Assembly: GCF_002245625.1 (NCBI RefSeq)
Contig: NZ_NOIG01000011.1
Span: forward strand, 310,001-374,000
DNA: 64,000 bases
Source: Acidovorax kalamii
GTDB lineage: Bacteria; Pseudomonadota; Gammaproteobacteria; Burkholderiales; Burkholderiaceae_C
Direction of reading: 5' to 3'
Below the pieces are notes generated by a model, which made no database searches, was not told the DNA's origin, and saw only the letters and a list, made by a program, of their open reading frames with translations. The position numbers and the translations under genes are program-made. The stretch's first letter is position 1. Each line of letters begins with the position of its first letter. Below, in pieces: positions 16,263 to 27,666 of the stretch.

Positions 16263-16556
16263 TTACATGGCGCTGAATTCGCCGTGGGGGATCTGGCCCG
16301 TGCGCACGGCTTCGGCAGCCTGGGCACGCACTGCAGCGCGGTCGGCGTTGGACTTGTAGGTCACCACACGCGAGCCTGCGGGTTCCATGCTGTGGGTCTT
16401 GGCTTCCACTACGGCTTCGGCTTGCACTTCAGCGCGGGTGCGGTTCGTGTCGAACTTCAGGGCGAATTGCGAGCCATCGGCTTCGTCAGCATGGGCGCCA
16501 AACGAGGCGAAAGCAGCAACAGCAGCGATGGAGAGGAAACGGGCGGTCTTGTTCAT
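16263..16556 (-). CDS. DUF4148 domain-containing exported protein
   Basis: A 97-residue protein with a signal peptide (MNKTARFLSIAAVAAFASFGAHA, cleavage before DEADG). The mature region TRAEVQAEAVVEAKTHSMEPAGSRVVTYKSNADRAAVRAQAAEAVRTGQIPHGE is the DUF4148 signature common in Burkholderiales; the function is unknown and such proteins are often induced by stress. It is monocistronic, with AGGATTTTC before the start (good SD on the - strand) and a strong terminator downstream. Confidence 0.9.
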   Translation of the reverse strand: MNKTARFLSIAAVAAFASFGAHADEADGSQFALKFDTNRTRAEVQAEAVVEAKTHSMEPAGSRVVTYKSNADRAAVRAQAAEAVRTGQIPHGEFSAM

Positions 16557-16843
16557 GATGAAAATCCTTAAAAGCTAAAAAGCGTCTCAAAAAAGCCGGG
16601 TCAAAAACCATTCCTGAACCGGTTCGGTGAGTCGCCTTGCGGGTTCGGCTCATCGATGGGGTGAACTGTACGCCGATGGTGTTCACGGAAAAACTACCCA
16701 GTCGCAAACTAACTGTTCCGGTATTGAGAACAATCGACGATCCGGCCGCTGAGGGCCGGGGAATGGCCAAACCGCCTGTGGCAAACTCCCGCGCTTCGCC
16801 TTTTGTTCCTATCGTTAGACCGCGTCTGAGAGAGTTTTCCCCC

Positions 16844-19213
<2,370 letters not shown>

Positions 19214-19286
19214 CTGCGGGCTGGCGGTGGGGCCCTGCGGGGGGCCATAATCGCCAGCACCCCCACCACAACAGGTGCCCTGTCCC

Positions 19287-20114
19287 ATGGAGTTGAACGC
19301 ACTGCTGGCCCAACCTGTGGCACTGCCCAGCCTGCCGCGCGCCGTGGCGCTGCTGATGAGCGAACTGGCCCAGAGCGAACCCAGCCTGCGCCGCCTGAAC
19401 CAGCTGTTTGGCACCGACCCGGCCCTGGCCGCGCGCCTGCTGGAGCTGGCCAATTCCCCCACCTTCCAGTTGCCGCGCCAGATCGCAGGCATCCCCGAGG
19501 CGCTGGCGCTGCTGGGCATAGCCCAGTTGCGCACGCTGGTGTCGTCGGCGCCGCTGGGCACCACTTCGCGCTCGGTGCCAGGGGTGAACATGCAGCAGTT
19601 CTGGCGTTACAGCCTCAACACCGCCAAGCTGGCCCGTTCCCTGGCGGGCATCGTGCACCAAAACCAGATTGCGGCCTACACGGCGGGCTTGCTGCACGCG
19701 GTGGGCGAGCTGGTGATCCACCTTGCCGACCCGGAGAAGGCGCAGTCGGTCAACACCCTGGTGGCACCCTTTGACCTGCGCCGCGACAAGATCGAGCAGC
19801 GCATCTTTGGCTACAGCTACGGCCATGTCACGGCCGGCTGCGCGCGCCGCTGGCAACTGCCTGAGGTGGTGATCGACGCCCTGCAGTACCAGAGCGCGCC
19901 GTTCGACAACAAAGCCTATGAGCCCCTCGCGGGCGTGATCCACCTGGCCGCCTGGCGAGCGCGTGCCCGCGAGGCCGAGCTGGGCGAGAAAGAGCTGGCT
20001 GTGTCCTTCCCCGGCGAGGTGGGGCTGACCCTGGGCCTGGATATTGACATGGTGCTGCAACAGGACCCCATCGACTGGACAGCGAAGCCGGAAGTGGCGG
20101 ATTTTGTGGTGTAG
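19287..20114 (+). CDS. HDOD domain-containing protein
   Basis: A 275-residue protein, essentially one HDOD domain: LPSLPRAVALLMSELAQSEPSLRRLNQL, then LAARLLELANSPTFQLPRQIAGIPEALALLGIAQLRTLV, the typical alternation of this HD-related fold. HDOD proteins lack hydrolase metal ligands and act as scaffolds in signalling, often with GGDEF/EAL proteins. I chose the ATG at 19287; a GTG at 19275 is also in frame. CATAAT at 19246-19251 could be a -10 element. A large GGDEF-EAL protein is encoded 1.3 kb further on the other strand. Confidence 0.85.
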   Translation: MELNALLAQPVALPSLPRAVALLMSELAQSEPSLRRLNQLFGTDPALAARLLELANSPTFQLPRQIAGIPEALALLGIAQLRTLVSSAPLGTTSRSVPGVNMQQFWRYSLNTAKLARSLAGIVHQNQIAAYTAGLLHAVGELVIHLADPEKAQSVNTLVAPFDLRRDKIEQRIFGYSYGHVTAGCARRWQLPEVVIDALQYQSAPFDNKAYEPLAGVIHLAAWRARAREAELGEKELAVSFPGEVGLTLGLDIDMVLQQDPIDWTAKPEVADFVV

Positions 20115-20177
20115 GCCCCTGGGGCCTGCGCAGCTTGGCGACAGTCCGCAGCGTGCTGCTTTGCGACAATCGCCGCC

Positions 20178-21389
20178 ATGAAAGCACTGCGCATCCACGC
20201 CGGCCCCCGCGCCCGACAACACCTTGAACGCAACGGCCTGCAGCCCGGCGATGTGGGCGTGATCCCTGCTGCCGCAGGGGGGCCCAAGGGGCTGATCCTG
20301 GGGCCGCTGGACCGGTTCATTTTTGGGGAGTGGCTGCCACGGTCGGACCAGCCCGTGCATCTGGTGGGCGCATCGATTGGCGCGTGGCGGATGGCCACCG
20401 CCTGTCTGCAGCAATCGGTGGCGGCGTTCGAGCGGCTGGAGCATGACTACATCCACCAGGACTATGAGCTGCCCCCGGGCAAGAAGCGCCCCACGGCGGC
20501 CCATGTGAGCGAGCGGTTTGGGCGCAACCTGGATGCGTTTTATGGCGGGCGGGTGGATGAGGTGCTGAGCCACCCGCGCTATCGCCTGCACATCATCACG
20601 TCGCGGGGGCGGCACCTGCTGGGGCGCGAGCATGGCGTGGCAACGCCGCTGGGCTATCTGGGCGCCTTTCTGACGAACACCGTCCACCGCAAGGCCATGG
20701 GCGCCTGGCTGGAGCGGGTGGTGTTCTCGTCGCACGATGAATCGGTGCCGGGGGCGGCCTGTGCGGCCCTGCCGTTTGGCACATCGGACTACCGCACGCG
20801 GCAGGTGCGGCTCAGTTCGGCCAATTTCATGGCCGCGCTGCAGGCCAGCTGCTCCATCCCTTTTGTGCTGCAGGCCGTGCACAACATTCCGGGGGCGCCG
20901 CCCGGGGCGTACTGGGATGGCGGCATCACCGACTACCACCTGCATCTGGCCTATGGCCGGGGAGGCTCGGATGCTTCTAATTTGATAGCTAAAAAGGCAA
21001 TAGGGACGAGCGCAGACGGCCTAAAAACCTTGAAAAGCGAGGGTGCGCAAACCATGGCGGCAGGTGTGCGCCCGGGTTTTGCGGACATCGTGCTGTATCC
21101 GCACTTTCAGCACCGGGTGGTGCCGGGCTGGCTGGACAAGGGCCTGAAGTGGCGCCACCGGGCCACCCCGGCGCTGGACAACATGGTGGTGCTGTCGCCC
21201 AGCCCCGACTGGGTTCGCGCGTTGCCCAACGCCAAGCTGCCCGATCGCAAGGACTTCACCCACTACGGCACGGACAGCCGCGCCCGTGCCCAGGCTTGGC
21301 TGGGCGCCACCAGCGCCAGCCAGCAACTGGCGGATGAATGGGCCGAGTGGTTGCAGCGGCCTGACATGGGGGCCGTGCATCCGCTTTAG
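20178..21389 (+). CDS. patatin-like phospholipase family protein
   Basis: A 403-residue protein with a patatin-type Ser-Asp dyad: nucleophile elbow GASIGAWR (G-x-S-x-G) near residue 75, and the DGG/DGGI motif in GAYWDGGITDYHL near residue 255. The oxyanion stretch is AAGGPKGL near residue 36. The family hydrolyses acyl esters of lipids. There is no signal peptide. Residues about 266-286 (ASNLIAKKAIGTSADGLKTLK) are encoded by a copy of repeat B, so this loop just after the catalytic Asp is an in-frame insertion. The codon context elsewhere is normal. Confidence 0.87.
   Translation: MKALRIHAGPRARQHLERNGLQPGDVGVIPAAAGGPKGLILGPLDRFIFGEWLPRSDQPVHLVGASIGAWRMATACLQQSVAAFERLEHDYIHQDYELPPGKKRPTAAHVSERFGRNLDAFYGGRVDEVLSHPRYRLHIITSRGRHLLGREHGVATPLGYLGAFLTNTVHRKAMGAWLERVVFSSHDESVPGAACAALPFGTSDYRTRQVRLSSANFMAALQASCSIPFVLQAVHNIPGAPPGAYWDGGITDYHLHLAYGRGGSDASNLIAKKAIGTSADGLKTLKSEGAQTMAAGVRPGFADIVLYPHFQHRVVPGWLDKGLKWRHRATPALDNMVVLSPSPDWVRALPNAKLPDRKDFTHYGTDSRARAQAWLGATSASQQLADEWAEWLQRPDMGAVHPL
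20973..21035. repeat. short interspersed repeat B, copy inside the patatin-like gene
   Basis: GCTTCTAATTTGATAGC TAAAAAGGC ... GGGACGAGCGCAGACGGCCTAAAAACC is the repeat in inverted orientation relative to 6636. It is in frame and adds about 21 codons. Confidence 0.7.
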
Positions 21390-21451
21390 GCGGGGTGAAC
21401 GTGGTTTGAACGTGGGGTGAGCGCTGCCTGGCCTGTTCGTCGCCCTGGCCA

Positions 21452-24313
21452 TCAAGCCGACGCAGGGCGCCGCTCGGCCGCGTTCTGCACCGCCCGGGCG
21501 GCGTGGCGGGCCGCATGGTCGCGTGCCCAGCCCAGCACCTCGTGGGCGGGCATGGGCCGCGCGATGCCGTAGCCCTGTGCCCGCTCGCAGCCCAGCTCCA
21601 GCAGCCGGGCCGCATGTTCGGCAGTTTCCACGCCTTCGGCCACCACATGGCGGTGGAAGGCGGCGGCCAGGGCCACGATGGCCTGGACGAGGGTGAGGTC
21701 GTCGCCGTCCTCCAGAATCCCGCGCACGAAGGACTGGTCGATCTTGATCGTCTCGGCGGGCAGGCGCTTGAGGTAGGACAGCGACGAGTAGCCGGTGCCG
21801 AAGTCGTCCAGCGCAAATCGCACGCCCAGGGCCTGGCAGCTTTGCATCATGCTGCGCATGTACTGCATGTCTTCCAGCGCGGCGGATTCGAGGATCTCCA
21901 GCTCCAGCCGGGTGGGGGACACCTCCAGGCATGTGTGCAGGATGTCCTTGAGGCGCGGCACGAAGTTGGGCCGGTGGAAGTGGGGTGCGGCGATGTTGAC
22001 GCTGACCTCCCACAGCATGCCCGCGTCTGTCCACTGCCGCATCTGGGCCAGGGCCTGGCGCAGCACCCATTCGCCCAGCTCGACCTGCAGGTCGGTGTCT
22101 TCCACCAGGGGCAGCAGGTGTTGCGGGCCCAGCAGGCCTTCCTGCGGGTGCTGCCAGCGCAGCAGGGCCTCCAGTCCGATGATCTCGCCGGTGCGCAGGT
22201 TGACCTTGGGCTGGTAGTGCAGCACCAGCTCGCCCGCGTGCAGGGCCTGGGCCACGCGGGTCTGGCGGGTGTGCTGGGTCTGCACGGCGTGGTCGTGCTG
22301 CACGTCGAACACATGCAGCTGGTTGCGGCCGAAGCTCTTGGCCTGGCACATGGCCTGGTCGGCGTGGCGCAGCAGGGTGTCGGGACTGGCGTTGTCGTGC
22401 GGGAACACGGCCACACCAATGCTGACAGTGGTGTTCACCTCGTGGTTGTCGATGGCATAGGGCGCGGCCAGTTGGTCCATGAGCACAGCCAGGCGGGCTT
22501 CGATGGCCGGGATGTCGGGCTGTTCGCCCAGCAGCAGCACGAATTCGTCGCCGCCCATGCGGGCCACGGCGTCGCTGGGGGTGATGAAGGCCCCCAGGCG
22601 CCGGGCGGTTTCCTTGAGCAGGCGGTCGCCCACACGGTTGCCGAACGCATCGTTCACGGCCTGGAAATGGTCCAGGTCCAGCATGCATACGGCCAGCAGC
22701 AGGCCCTTGTTGCGGGCCACGAACAGGGCGTGCGTGAGGCGCTCGGCCAGGGCAGTGCGGTTGTAGAGCCCGGTCAGCGGGTCGTGCCGGGCGTGCCAGG
22801 AGATCTGGTGGCGCAGGTTGCGGGCTTCGGTCACATCGCGAAACACCAGCACGCAGCCCACGGCCAGGCCGTTGTGCTGGCGGATGGGCGAGGCGGTGTA
22901 TTCGATGGCGTAGCGCTCGCCCGAGCGGTGGATCAGCACCTCGTGGGTGGCCTGCTGCAGCATACCGGGCTGGCTGTCGCGCTCAGCGGCCGTGCTGGCG
23001 TTGCGGCTGGCGGGCTCTTCGTACAGGCGGAACACATCGTCCAGCTGCCGGCCCACGGCCTGCTCGGCCGTGAAGCCGGTCATGAGCTGCGCGGCCTCGT
23101 TGAGGGTGTCGATGCGTCCCGCCAAGTCGGTGGTGATGACCCCGTCGCCGATGGAGGCGAGGGTGACTTCGGCGCGTTCTTTTTCGGCCTGCAGGGCTTC
23201 TTGGGCGCGCTTGCGTTCGGTCACGTCCACCAGGGTGCCGATGGTGCCCGCCAGCGCACCGCTGGTGCTGGTGAAGGGCGCTTCGTAGTACGCCATGTAC
23301 AGCGGCGGCTGGTGGGCGGGGTGGAGGGGGTGGATGGCGACCACGTTGTCCTGCGCGTTGGCGACCTGGGCCGAGTGTTCGGGCGCCAGGGCCTCGGGCA
23401 CGTTGGAGGCGTGGTGGGTACCCGTCGGGTCCACCTGCGCCTGGAAGAGCCGCTGCCACGCACGGTTGGTGTCCACATAGGTGCCGTCGGCATCGCGCAC
23501 AAACACGGGCAGGGGCAGGGCGTCGATCAGCTGCCGCGTGAAATGCAGTTGCTCGCTTTGCTGGCGCTGGGTTTCGTGCAGCGACAGCACCAGCGACTGG
23601 ACCTTGCCCGCCATGTCGTTGAACGCCTCGGCCATGGCCCGGGATTCGAGGGTACCGGTCACCTCCATGCGGGTGCCCAGGTAGCCCTGGCGGAACGCAT
23701 CGGTGGCCTGTGCCAGCCGCCGCAACATGCGCGCATTGGCGCGCAGCAGCAGGGTGAGCAGGAACAGGATGGTGAAGATATTGAGCGCCGAGATACGGGC
23801 CTGGACGATCACCGTGCCCCAGACGCGGTCCACCAGCGGCTGGGTTTGCAGCGCGATGCTCAGGCGGCCAGGGGTGCCGTCGGCCAGGCGCTGGGCGGAT
23901 TGCTGCAGGGGCTGGGGGATGTCCAGCCAGCGGGCGAACCAGGCCGGGGCTGTCGGGGCGGTGGGGATGGGTGCGTGTACCTCGGCGGCAGGCAACGCGG
24001 GTTGCTGGGCCGACTCGGAGGGCACCCATCGGAGCGCCTGCACGCCGGGGCCCAGGTGGGTGATGCCGTCCTGCAGGATGCTGCTGAGGGTGGCTGCATC
24101 AGCGGTGGGCACCGCCGCGAGGCGCGGCAAGAGGTAGTCGCTGGCTCGGCGCAGCTCGGCCGTAGCATGGCGGTGGACCTCTTCGGTTTCGGCCTGCAGC
24201 AGGTAATGGTAGCGCACGCCACTGACCAGCAGGATGATCAGCACGATGGGGATGTAGAGCCGGGGGTAGGTGCCCCGCAGAAGCCAGGTGCTGAGATTTG
24301 CGGTGCGCGTCAT
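21452..24313 (-). CDS. membrane-bound PAS-GGDEF-EAL protein (c-di-GMP turnover)
   Basis: A 953-residue protein. Transmembrane helix 1 (YIPIVLIILLVSG) is at residues 18-33, followed by a periplasmic region of about 150 residues. Helix 2 (IFTILFLLTLLL) is near 190, with a HAMP-like helix after it. PAS 1 (LIDALPLPVFVRDADG) and PAS 2 (SIGDGVITTDLAGRI) follow. The GGDEF domain has an intact MGGDEF near 585, and the EAL domain has LEALLRW near 716, DDFGTGYSSLSYLKRLP near 841, KIDQSFV and VVAEGVETAEHA. All key residues of both catalytic domains are present, so either synthesis or hydrolysis of c-di-GMP is possible; in such fusions the EAL activity often dominates. Confidence 0.92.
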   Translation of the reverse strand: MTRTANLSTWLLRGTYPRLYIPIVLIILLVSGVRYHYLLQAETEEVHRHATAELRRASDYLLPRLAAVPTADAATLSSILQDGITHLGPGVQALRWVPSESAQQPALPAAEVHAPIPTAPTAPAWFARWLDIPQPLQQSAQRLADGTPGRLSIALQTQPLVDRVWGTVIVQARISALNIFTILFLLTLLLRANARMLRRLAQATDAFRQGYLGTRMEVTGTLESRAMAEAFNDMAGKVQSLVLSLHETQRQQSEQLHFTRQLIDALPLPVFVRDADGTYVDTNRAWQRLFQAQVDPTGTHHASNVPEALAPEHSAQVANAQDNVVAIHPLHPAHQPPLYMAYYEAPFTSTSGALAGTIGTLVDVTERKRAQEALQAEKERAEVTLASIGDGVITTDLAGRIDTLNEAAQLMTGFTAEQAVGRQLDDVFRLYEEPASRNASTAAERDSQPGMLQQATHEVLIHRSGERYAIEYTASPIRQHNGLAVGCVLVFRDVTEARNLRHQISWHARHDPLTGLYNRTALAERLTHALFVARNKGLLLAVCMLDLDHFQAVNDAFGNRVGDRLLKETARRLGAFITPSDAVARMGGDEFVLLLGEQPDIPAIEARLAVLMDQLAAPYAIDNHEVNTTVSIGVAVFPHDNASPDTLLRHADQAMCQAKSFGRNQLHVFDVQHDHAVQTQHTRQTRVAQALHAGELVLHYQPKVNLRTGEIIGLEALLRWQHPQEGLLGPQHLLPLVEDTDLQVELGEWVLRQALAQMRQWTDAGMLWEVSVNIAAPHFHRPNFVPRLKDILHTCLEVSPTRLELEILESAALEDMQYMRSMMQSCQALGVRFALDDFGTGYSSLSYLKRLPAETIKIDQSFVRGILEDGDDLTLVQAIVALAAAFHRHVVAEGVETAEHAARLLELGCERAQGYGIARPMPAHEVLGWARDHAARHAARAVQNAAERRPASA

Positions 24314-24531
24314 CGGCGGTGGCCCTCTCCCCCGTCCCAGGTAATGAATCGTTAATTAATGGTGAACCGGGGGAGTCTAGCCGCTGGTGCTGCGCGGGCT
24401 GCTTTTTCACCGCAGCTTGGTGGGCGACTGTGGTGAGGTTGTGACATTTTGTAATGATCAACCCCGGGTCACGGCTGCCGGGGCCTGCGTGGTCGGCTGA
24501 AGTCCAGTGCCAGGCCCGGACGGCCACCGTG

Positions 24532-25668
24532 TCAGAGCGATTGCGCCAACATGTCCCGGTACTCCTCGGGCGTGGCAATGCGCGGGTTGGTCTTGTGGCA
24601 ATGGTCGGCCATGGCGCCTTTGATGATGTCGTCGAACATCGCCTCGTTCACGCCCATGGCGGCCAGGCCGGTGGGCAGGCCCAGGCGGGCGTTCATGTCG
24701 CGGATGGCCTCGGGGATGTCGCCTGCGCTGGCCAGGCCCATGGCGTGGGCCATGCGCTCCAGGCGCCTGTCCTTTTGCACCGATTCTGCCTGTGCGTTGA
24801 AGCGCACCACGGCGGGCAAAAACATGGCGTTGAGCGTGCCATGGTGCAAGCGCGGGTTCACGCCGCCCAGGCTGTGGCTGAGCGAGTGCACGGCACCCAG
24901 GCCCTTCTGGAAGGCCATGGCGCCCTGCATGCTGGCGCTCATCATGTGCAGGCGTGCGTCGCGGTCGCTGCCATTCTTGGTGGCCTGCTCGATGTTTGCC
25001 CAGCCGCGCGTGAGGCCATCGAGCGCAATGCCGTCGGCGGGTGGGTTGAACGCGGCAGACATGAAGGTTTCCATGCAGTGCGCAATCGCATCCATGCCCG
25101 TGGCCGCCGTGAGCATGGGGGGCAGGCCCAGCGTGAGTTCGGGGTCGCAAATGGCCGTCTTGGGCACCAGGTTCCACGAGTGAAAGCCGAGCTTGCGGTG
25201 GTCGTCCACGATGATGATCGCGCCGCGCGCCACCTCGCTGCCCGTGCCGCTGGTGGTGGGCACGGCGATCAGAGGCGCGGCGCGGTCCGTGATGCGCGGC
25301 GAGCCGCCTTCGATGGTGGCGTAGTGGGTCAGCGGCCCCTCGTGCGTGGCCGCAATTGCGATGCCCTTGGCGCAGTCGATGGCGGAGCCGCCACCCACGG
25401 CAATCAGGCCGTCGCAGCCCTGGGCCTTGTACATGTCCACGGCGGCGCGCACAGCGGCCTCAGTGGGGTTGGAGGGGGTCTGGTCAAACACGGCCACCGT
25501 CATGCCGGGCAGCGCATCGAGCGCCTTTTGCAGCACGCCAGCGGCTTTCACGCCGGGGTCTGTCACGATCAGCGGGCGGGTGATGCCCACGCGCTCGCAT
25601 TCCTGCTTCAGCAGTTGGACGGCGCCGAATTCAAACTGGATCTGGGTGACGTAGTAGATGAAAGCCAT
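24532..25668 (-). CDS. iron-containing alcohol dehydrogenase
   Basis: A 378-residue group III alcohol dehydrogenase. The NAD motif GGGSAIDCAKG is near residue 97, PTTSGTGSEVA near 140, and the metal ligands are the Asp in ATGMDAIAH, the His in the same stretch, and the two His of AVHSLSH and LHHGTLNA. These proteins interconvert alcohols and aldehydes with NAD(P)H, using Fe2+. The protein begins MAFIYYVTQIQFEFGA. It is divergent from the exported hydratase-like gene with about 100 bp between start codons, so promoters are presumably shared in that gap. The substrate is not apparent. Confidence 0.92.
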   Translation of the reverse strand: MAFIYYVTQIQFEFGAVQLLKQECERVGITRPLIVTDPGVKAAGVLQKALDALPGMTVAVFDQTPSNPTEAAVRAAVDMYKAQGCDGLIAVGGGSAIDCAKGIAIAATHEGPLTHYATIEGGSPRITDRAAPLIAVPTTSGTGSEVARGAIIIVDDHRKLGFHSWNLVPKTAICDPELTLGLPPMLTAATGMDAIAHCMETFMSAAFNPPADGIALDGLTRGWANIEQATKNGSDRDARLHMMSASMQGAMAFQKGLGAVHSLSHSLGGVNPRLHHGTLNAMFLPAVVRFNAQAESVQKDRRLERMAHAMGLASAGDIPEAIRDMNARLGLPTGLAAMGVNEAMFDDIIKGAMADHCHKTNPRIATPEEYRDMLAQSL

Positions 25669-25765
25669 GGTGCAACAGGATGTGTGAATAGGAGTGCCAG
25701 CGATTACGATAGCCCGCCAGCCCTTGGTATGGGTTCTGAGCCCACTTTATAAGGAGGAGACACGC

Positions 25766-26635
25766 GTGAAAACGAAGCAAACCCTGATGGCGGCCCTGCT
25801 GGCCGTCGCATCTGTGACAACGGCCCAGGCCCAGTGCCTCACGGACGCGCAGGCCGCCGACCTGGTGGCCAACTATGTGGCCAAGACCCCGGCCGCCAAC
25901 CCCGAGAACCTCACCGACGCAGATGGCGCCTGCACACGCGGCAAGGTGAACGCGTTGCTGGCCCAGCGCATGGGCAAGGTGATCGGCTACAAGGCCGGCC
26001 TGACCAACCCCGCCGTGCAAAAGCGCTTTAACACCGACAAGCCCGTGTGGGGCAAGCTCTACGAAGGCATGGTGCTGGCCAGCGGTGCTACGGTGGACCC
26101 TGCATTCGGTGCCCGCCCCCTGTACGAGGCCGACATGCTGGTGCGCGTGAAAAGCGCTGCCATCAACCAGGCCAAGACCCCCATGGACGTGCTGGACGCG
26201 GTGGACCAGATCATCCCGTTCATCGAACTGCCCGACCTGATGGTGCAGGCGCCACCCAAGCTCAACGGTGCGGGCGTGACGGCTATCAACGTGGGTGCTC
26301 GCCTGGGCGTGGCCGGTGCGCCCATTGCGGTGCCCGTGTACCGGGGCGAACGTTTTGCCATGCTCAAGGCCCTGGCCGACATGAACGTGTCGTTGACCGA
26401 TGGCGCGGGTGCGCGCCTGGGCGGCGGCAAGGGCAGCGACATCCTGGAGCACCCGCTCAACGCCGTGGTGTGGCTGGCCGGTGCGCTGGCACAGGAAGGC
26501 CTGGCCATGCAGCCGGGCGATCTGATCAGCCTGGGCTCGTTCTCGTCGCTGCTGCCGCCCAAGTCGGGTTTGTCGGTGACAGCGACCTATGAGGGCCTGC
26601 CAGGCGCCGCACCCGTGCGCGTGACCTTCAAGTAA
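25766..26635 (+). CDS. exported MhpD/fumarylacetoacetase-superfamily protein
   Basis: The GTG at 25766 is chosen because a perfect AAGGAGGA (25751-25758) sits 7 bp upstream. The 289-residue product begins with a signal peptide (MKTKQTLMAALLAVASVTTAQAQ). The rest resembles 2-keto-4-pentenoate hydratases: GYKAGLTN, FGARPLYEADMLVRV (the acidic metal-binding EAE/EAD motif), IELPDLM and LGSFSSLLPPKSG. Known members are cytoplasmic enzymes of meta-cleavage pathways, so a periplasmic location is unusual. Catalytic activity is plausible but not certain, as only one acidic ligand motif is clear. Confidence 0.8.
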   Translation: MKTKQTLMAALLAVASVTTAQAQCLTDAQAADLVANYVAKTPAANPENLTDADGACTRGKVNALLAQRMGKVIGYKAGLTNPAVQKRFNTDKPVWGKLYEGMVLASGATVDPAFGARPLYEADMLVRVKSAAINQAKTPMDVLDAVDQIIPFIELPDLMVQAPPKLNGAGVTAINVGARLGVAGAPIAVPVYRGERFAMLKALADMNVSLTDGAGARLGGGKGSDILEHPLNAVVWLAGALAQEGLAMQPGDLISLGSFSSLLPPKSGLSVTATYEGLPGAAPVRVTFK

Positions 26636-26647
26636 GTCTCCCCATCA

Positions 26648-26677
26648 GCCCGCCGCTGCGCGGGCGTTTTCTTTCTG
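26648..26677 (+). terminator. intrinsic terminator after the exported hydratase-like gene
   Basis: Stem GCCCGC (26648-26653) / GCGGGC (26660-26665) with a 6-base loop, followed by GTTTTCTTTCT. It lies 13 bp after the stop and only about 20 bp before the next gene. Confidence 0.7.
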
Positions 26678-26695
26678 CCACCGAGACCCTCACCG

Positions 26696-27658
26696 TTGAC
26701 TGACCTGCACATCCACCACACCCGCCTGACTCCGCAGATGCGCAGCGTGCTCGAACGCATGGCCCGCGCCGGGCACCCGCCGCTGCACACGCGCACGCCG
26801 CAAGAGGCACGCACCGCCTACCAGGCAGGTGCCGATGTGCTGGAGGTGCCCAAGGCTGCGCTGGCGCGGGTGGAAGACCTGCAGATCCCGGCCCGCGACG
26901 GTGCTCAGCTGCCCGCTCGGCTGTACGCACCCAGCACAGACAAGGGCCTGCCCATGCTGCTGTACACGCACGGAGGCGGCTTCACCATCGGCAACATCGC
27001 CACGCACGACATCCTGTGCCGCGAGCTGGCGCGCCTGGCCGGTTGTTTGGTGGTGTCGCTGGACTACCGGCTGGCGCCGGAGCACCGCTTTCCCACGGCC
27101 AGCAACGATGCCTGGGACGCGCTGCAGTGGCTCGCTGTCAACGCGGAACGCCTTGGCGCTGACCCCCAGCGCCTGGCCGTGGGCGGTGACAGCGCGGGCG
27201 GCACGCTGGCCGCTGTCAACGCCATTCTGGCGCGCGATGCGGGCCTGCCGCTGGCGCTGCAACTGCTGATCTACCCCGGCTGCGCGGCGCACCAGGACAC
27301 GCCGTCGCACGCCACCTTTGCACGCGGCCTGGTGCTAGAGGAGCCCGCCATCAGCTGGTTCTTCGGCCATTACGTAACCACGCGCGAGGAGCGCGAAGAC
27401 TGGCGTTTTGCCCCGCTGCTGGCGCCGGATGTGGAAGGCGTTGCGCCCGCCTGGATCGGCCTGGCCGAATGCGACCCGCTGGTGGACGAAGGCATTGATT
27501 ACGCCGACAAGCTGCGCCTGGCGGGCGTGCCGGTGGATATGGACATCTACCGGGGTGTGACCCACGAATTCATCAAGATGGGCCGCGCCATCCCCGAAGC
27601 GCGCAAGGCCCATGCCGACGCGGCCCGTGCGCTGCGCCTGGCTTTTCACCTGGAGTAA
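26696..27658 (+). CDS. alpha/beta hydrolase, HSL-family esterase
   Basis: A 320-residue esterase of the hormone-sensitive-lipase family. The oxyanion motif is HGGGF near residue 90, the nucleophile elbow GDSAGG near 160, and the remaining triad residues are the Asp in AECDPLVDEG and the His in GVTHEFIKM. The natural substrates are small acyl esters. The annotated start is TTG at 26696 right after a terminator-like hairpin; an ATG at 26738 (MRSVLERM) is an alternative and would keep all motifs. No signal peptide is seen. The gap to the following thioesterase fusion gene is 8 bp, suggesting co-transcription. Confidence 0.87.
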   Translation: MTDLHIHHTRLTPQMRSVLERMARAGHPPLHTRTPQEARTAYQAGADVLEVPKAALARVEDLQIPARDGAQLPARLYAPSTDKGLPMLLYTHGGGFTIGNIATHDILCRELARLAGCLVVSLDYRLAPEHRFPTASNDAWDALQWLAVNAERLGADPQRLAVGGDSAGGTLAAVNAILARDAGLPLALQLLIYPGCAAHQDTPSHATFARGLVLEEPAISWFFGHYVTTREEREDWRFAPLLAPDVEGVAPAWIGLAECDPLVDEGIDYADKLRLAGVPVDMDIYRGVTHEFIKMGRAIPEARKAHADAARALRLAFHLE

Positions 27659-27666
27659 ATCAATCC

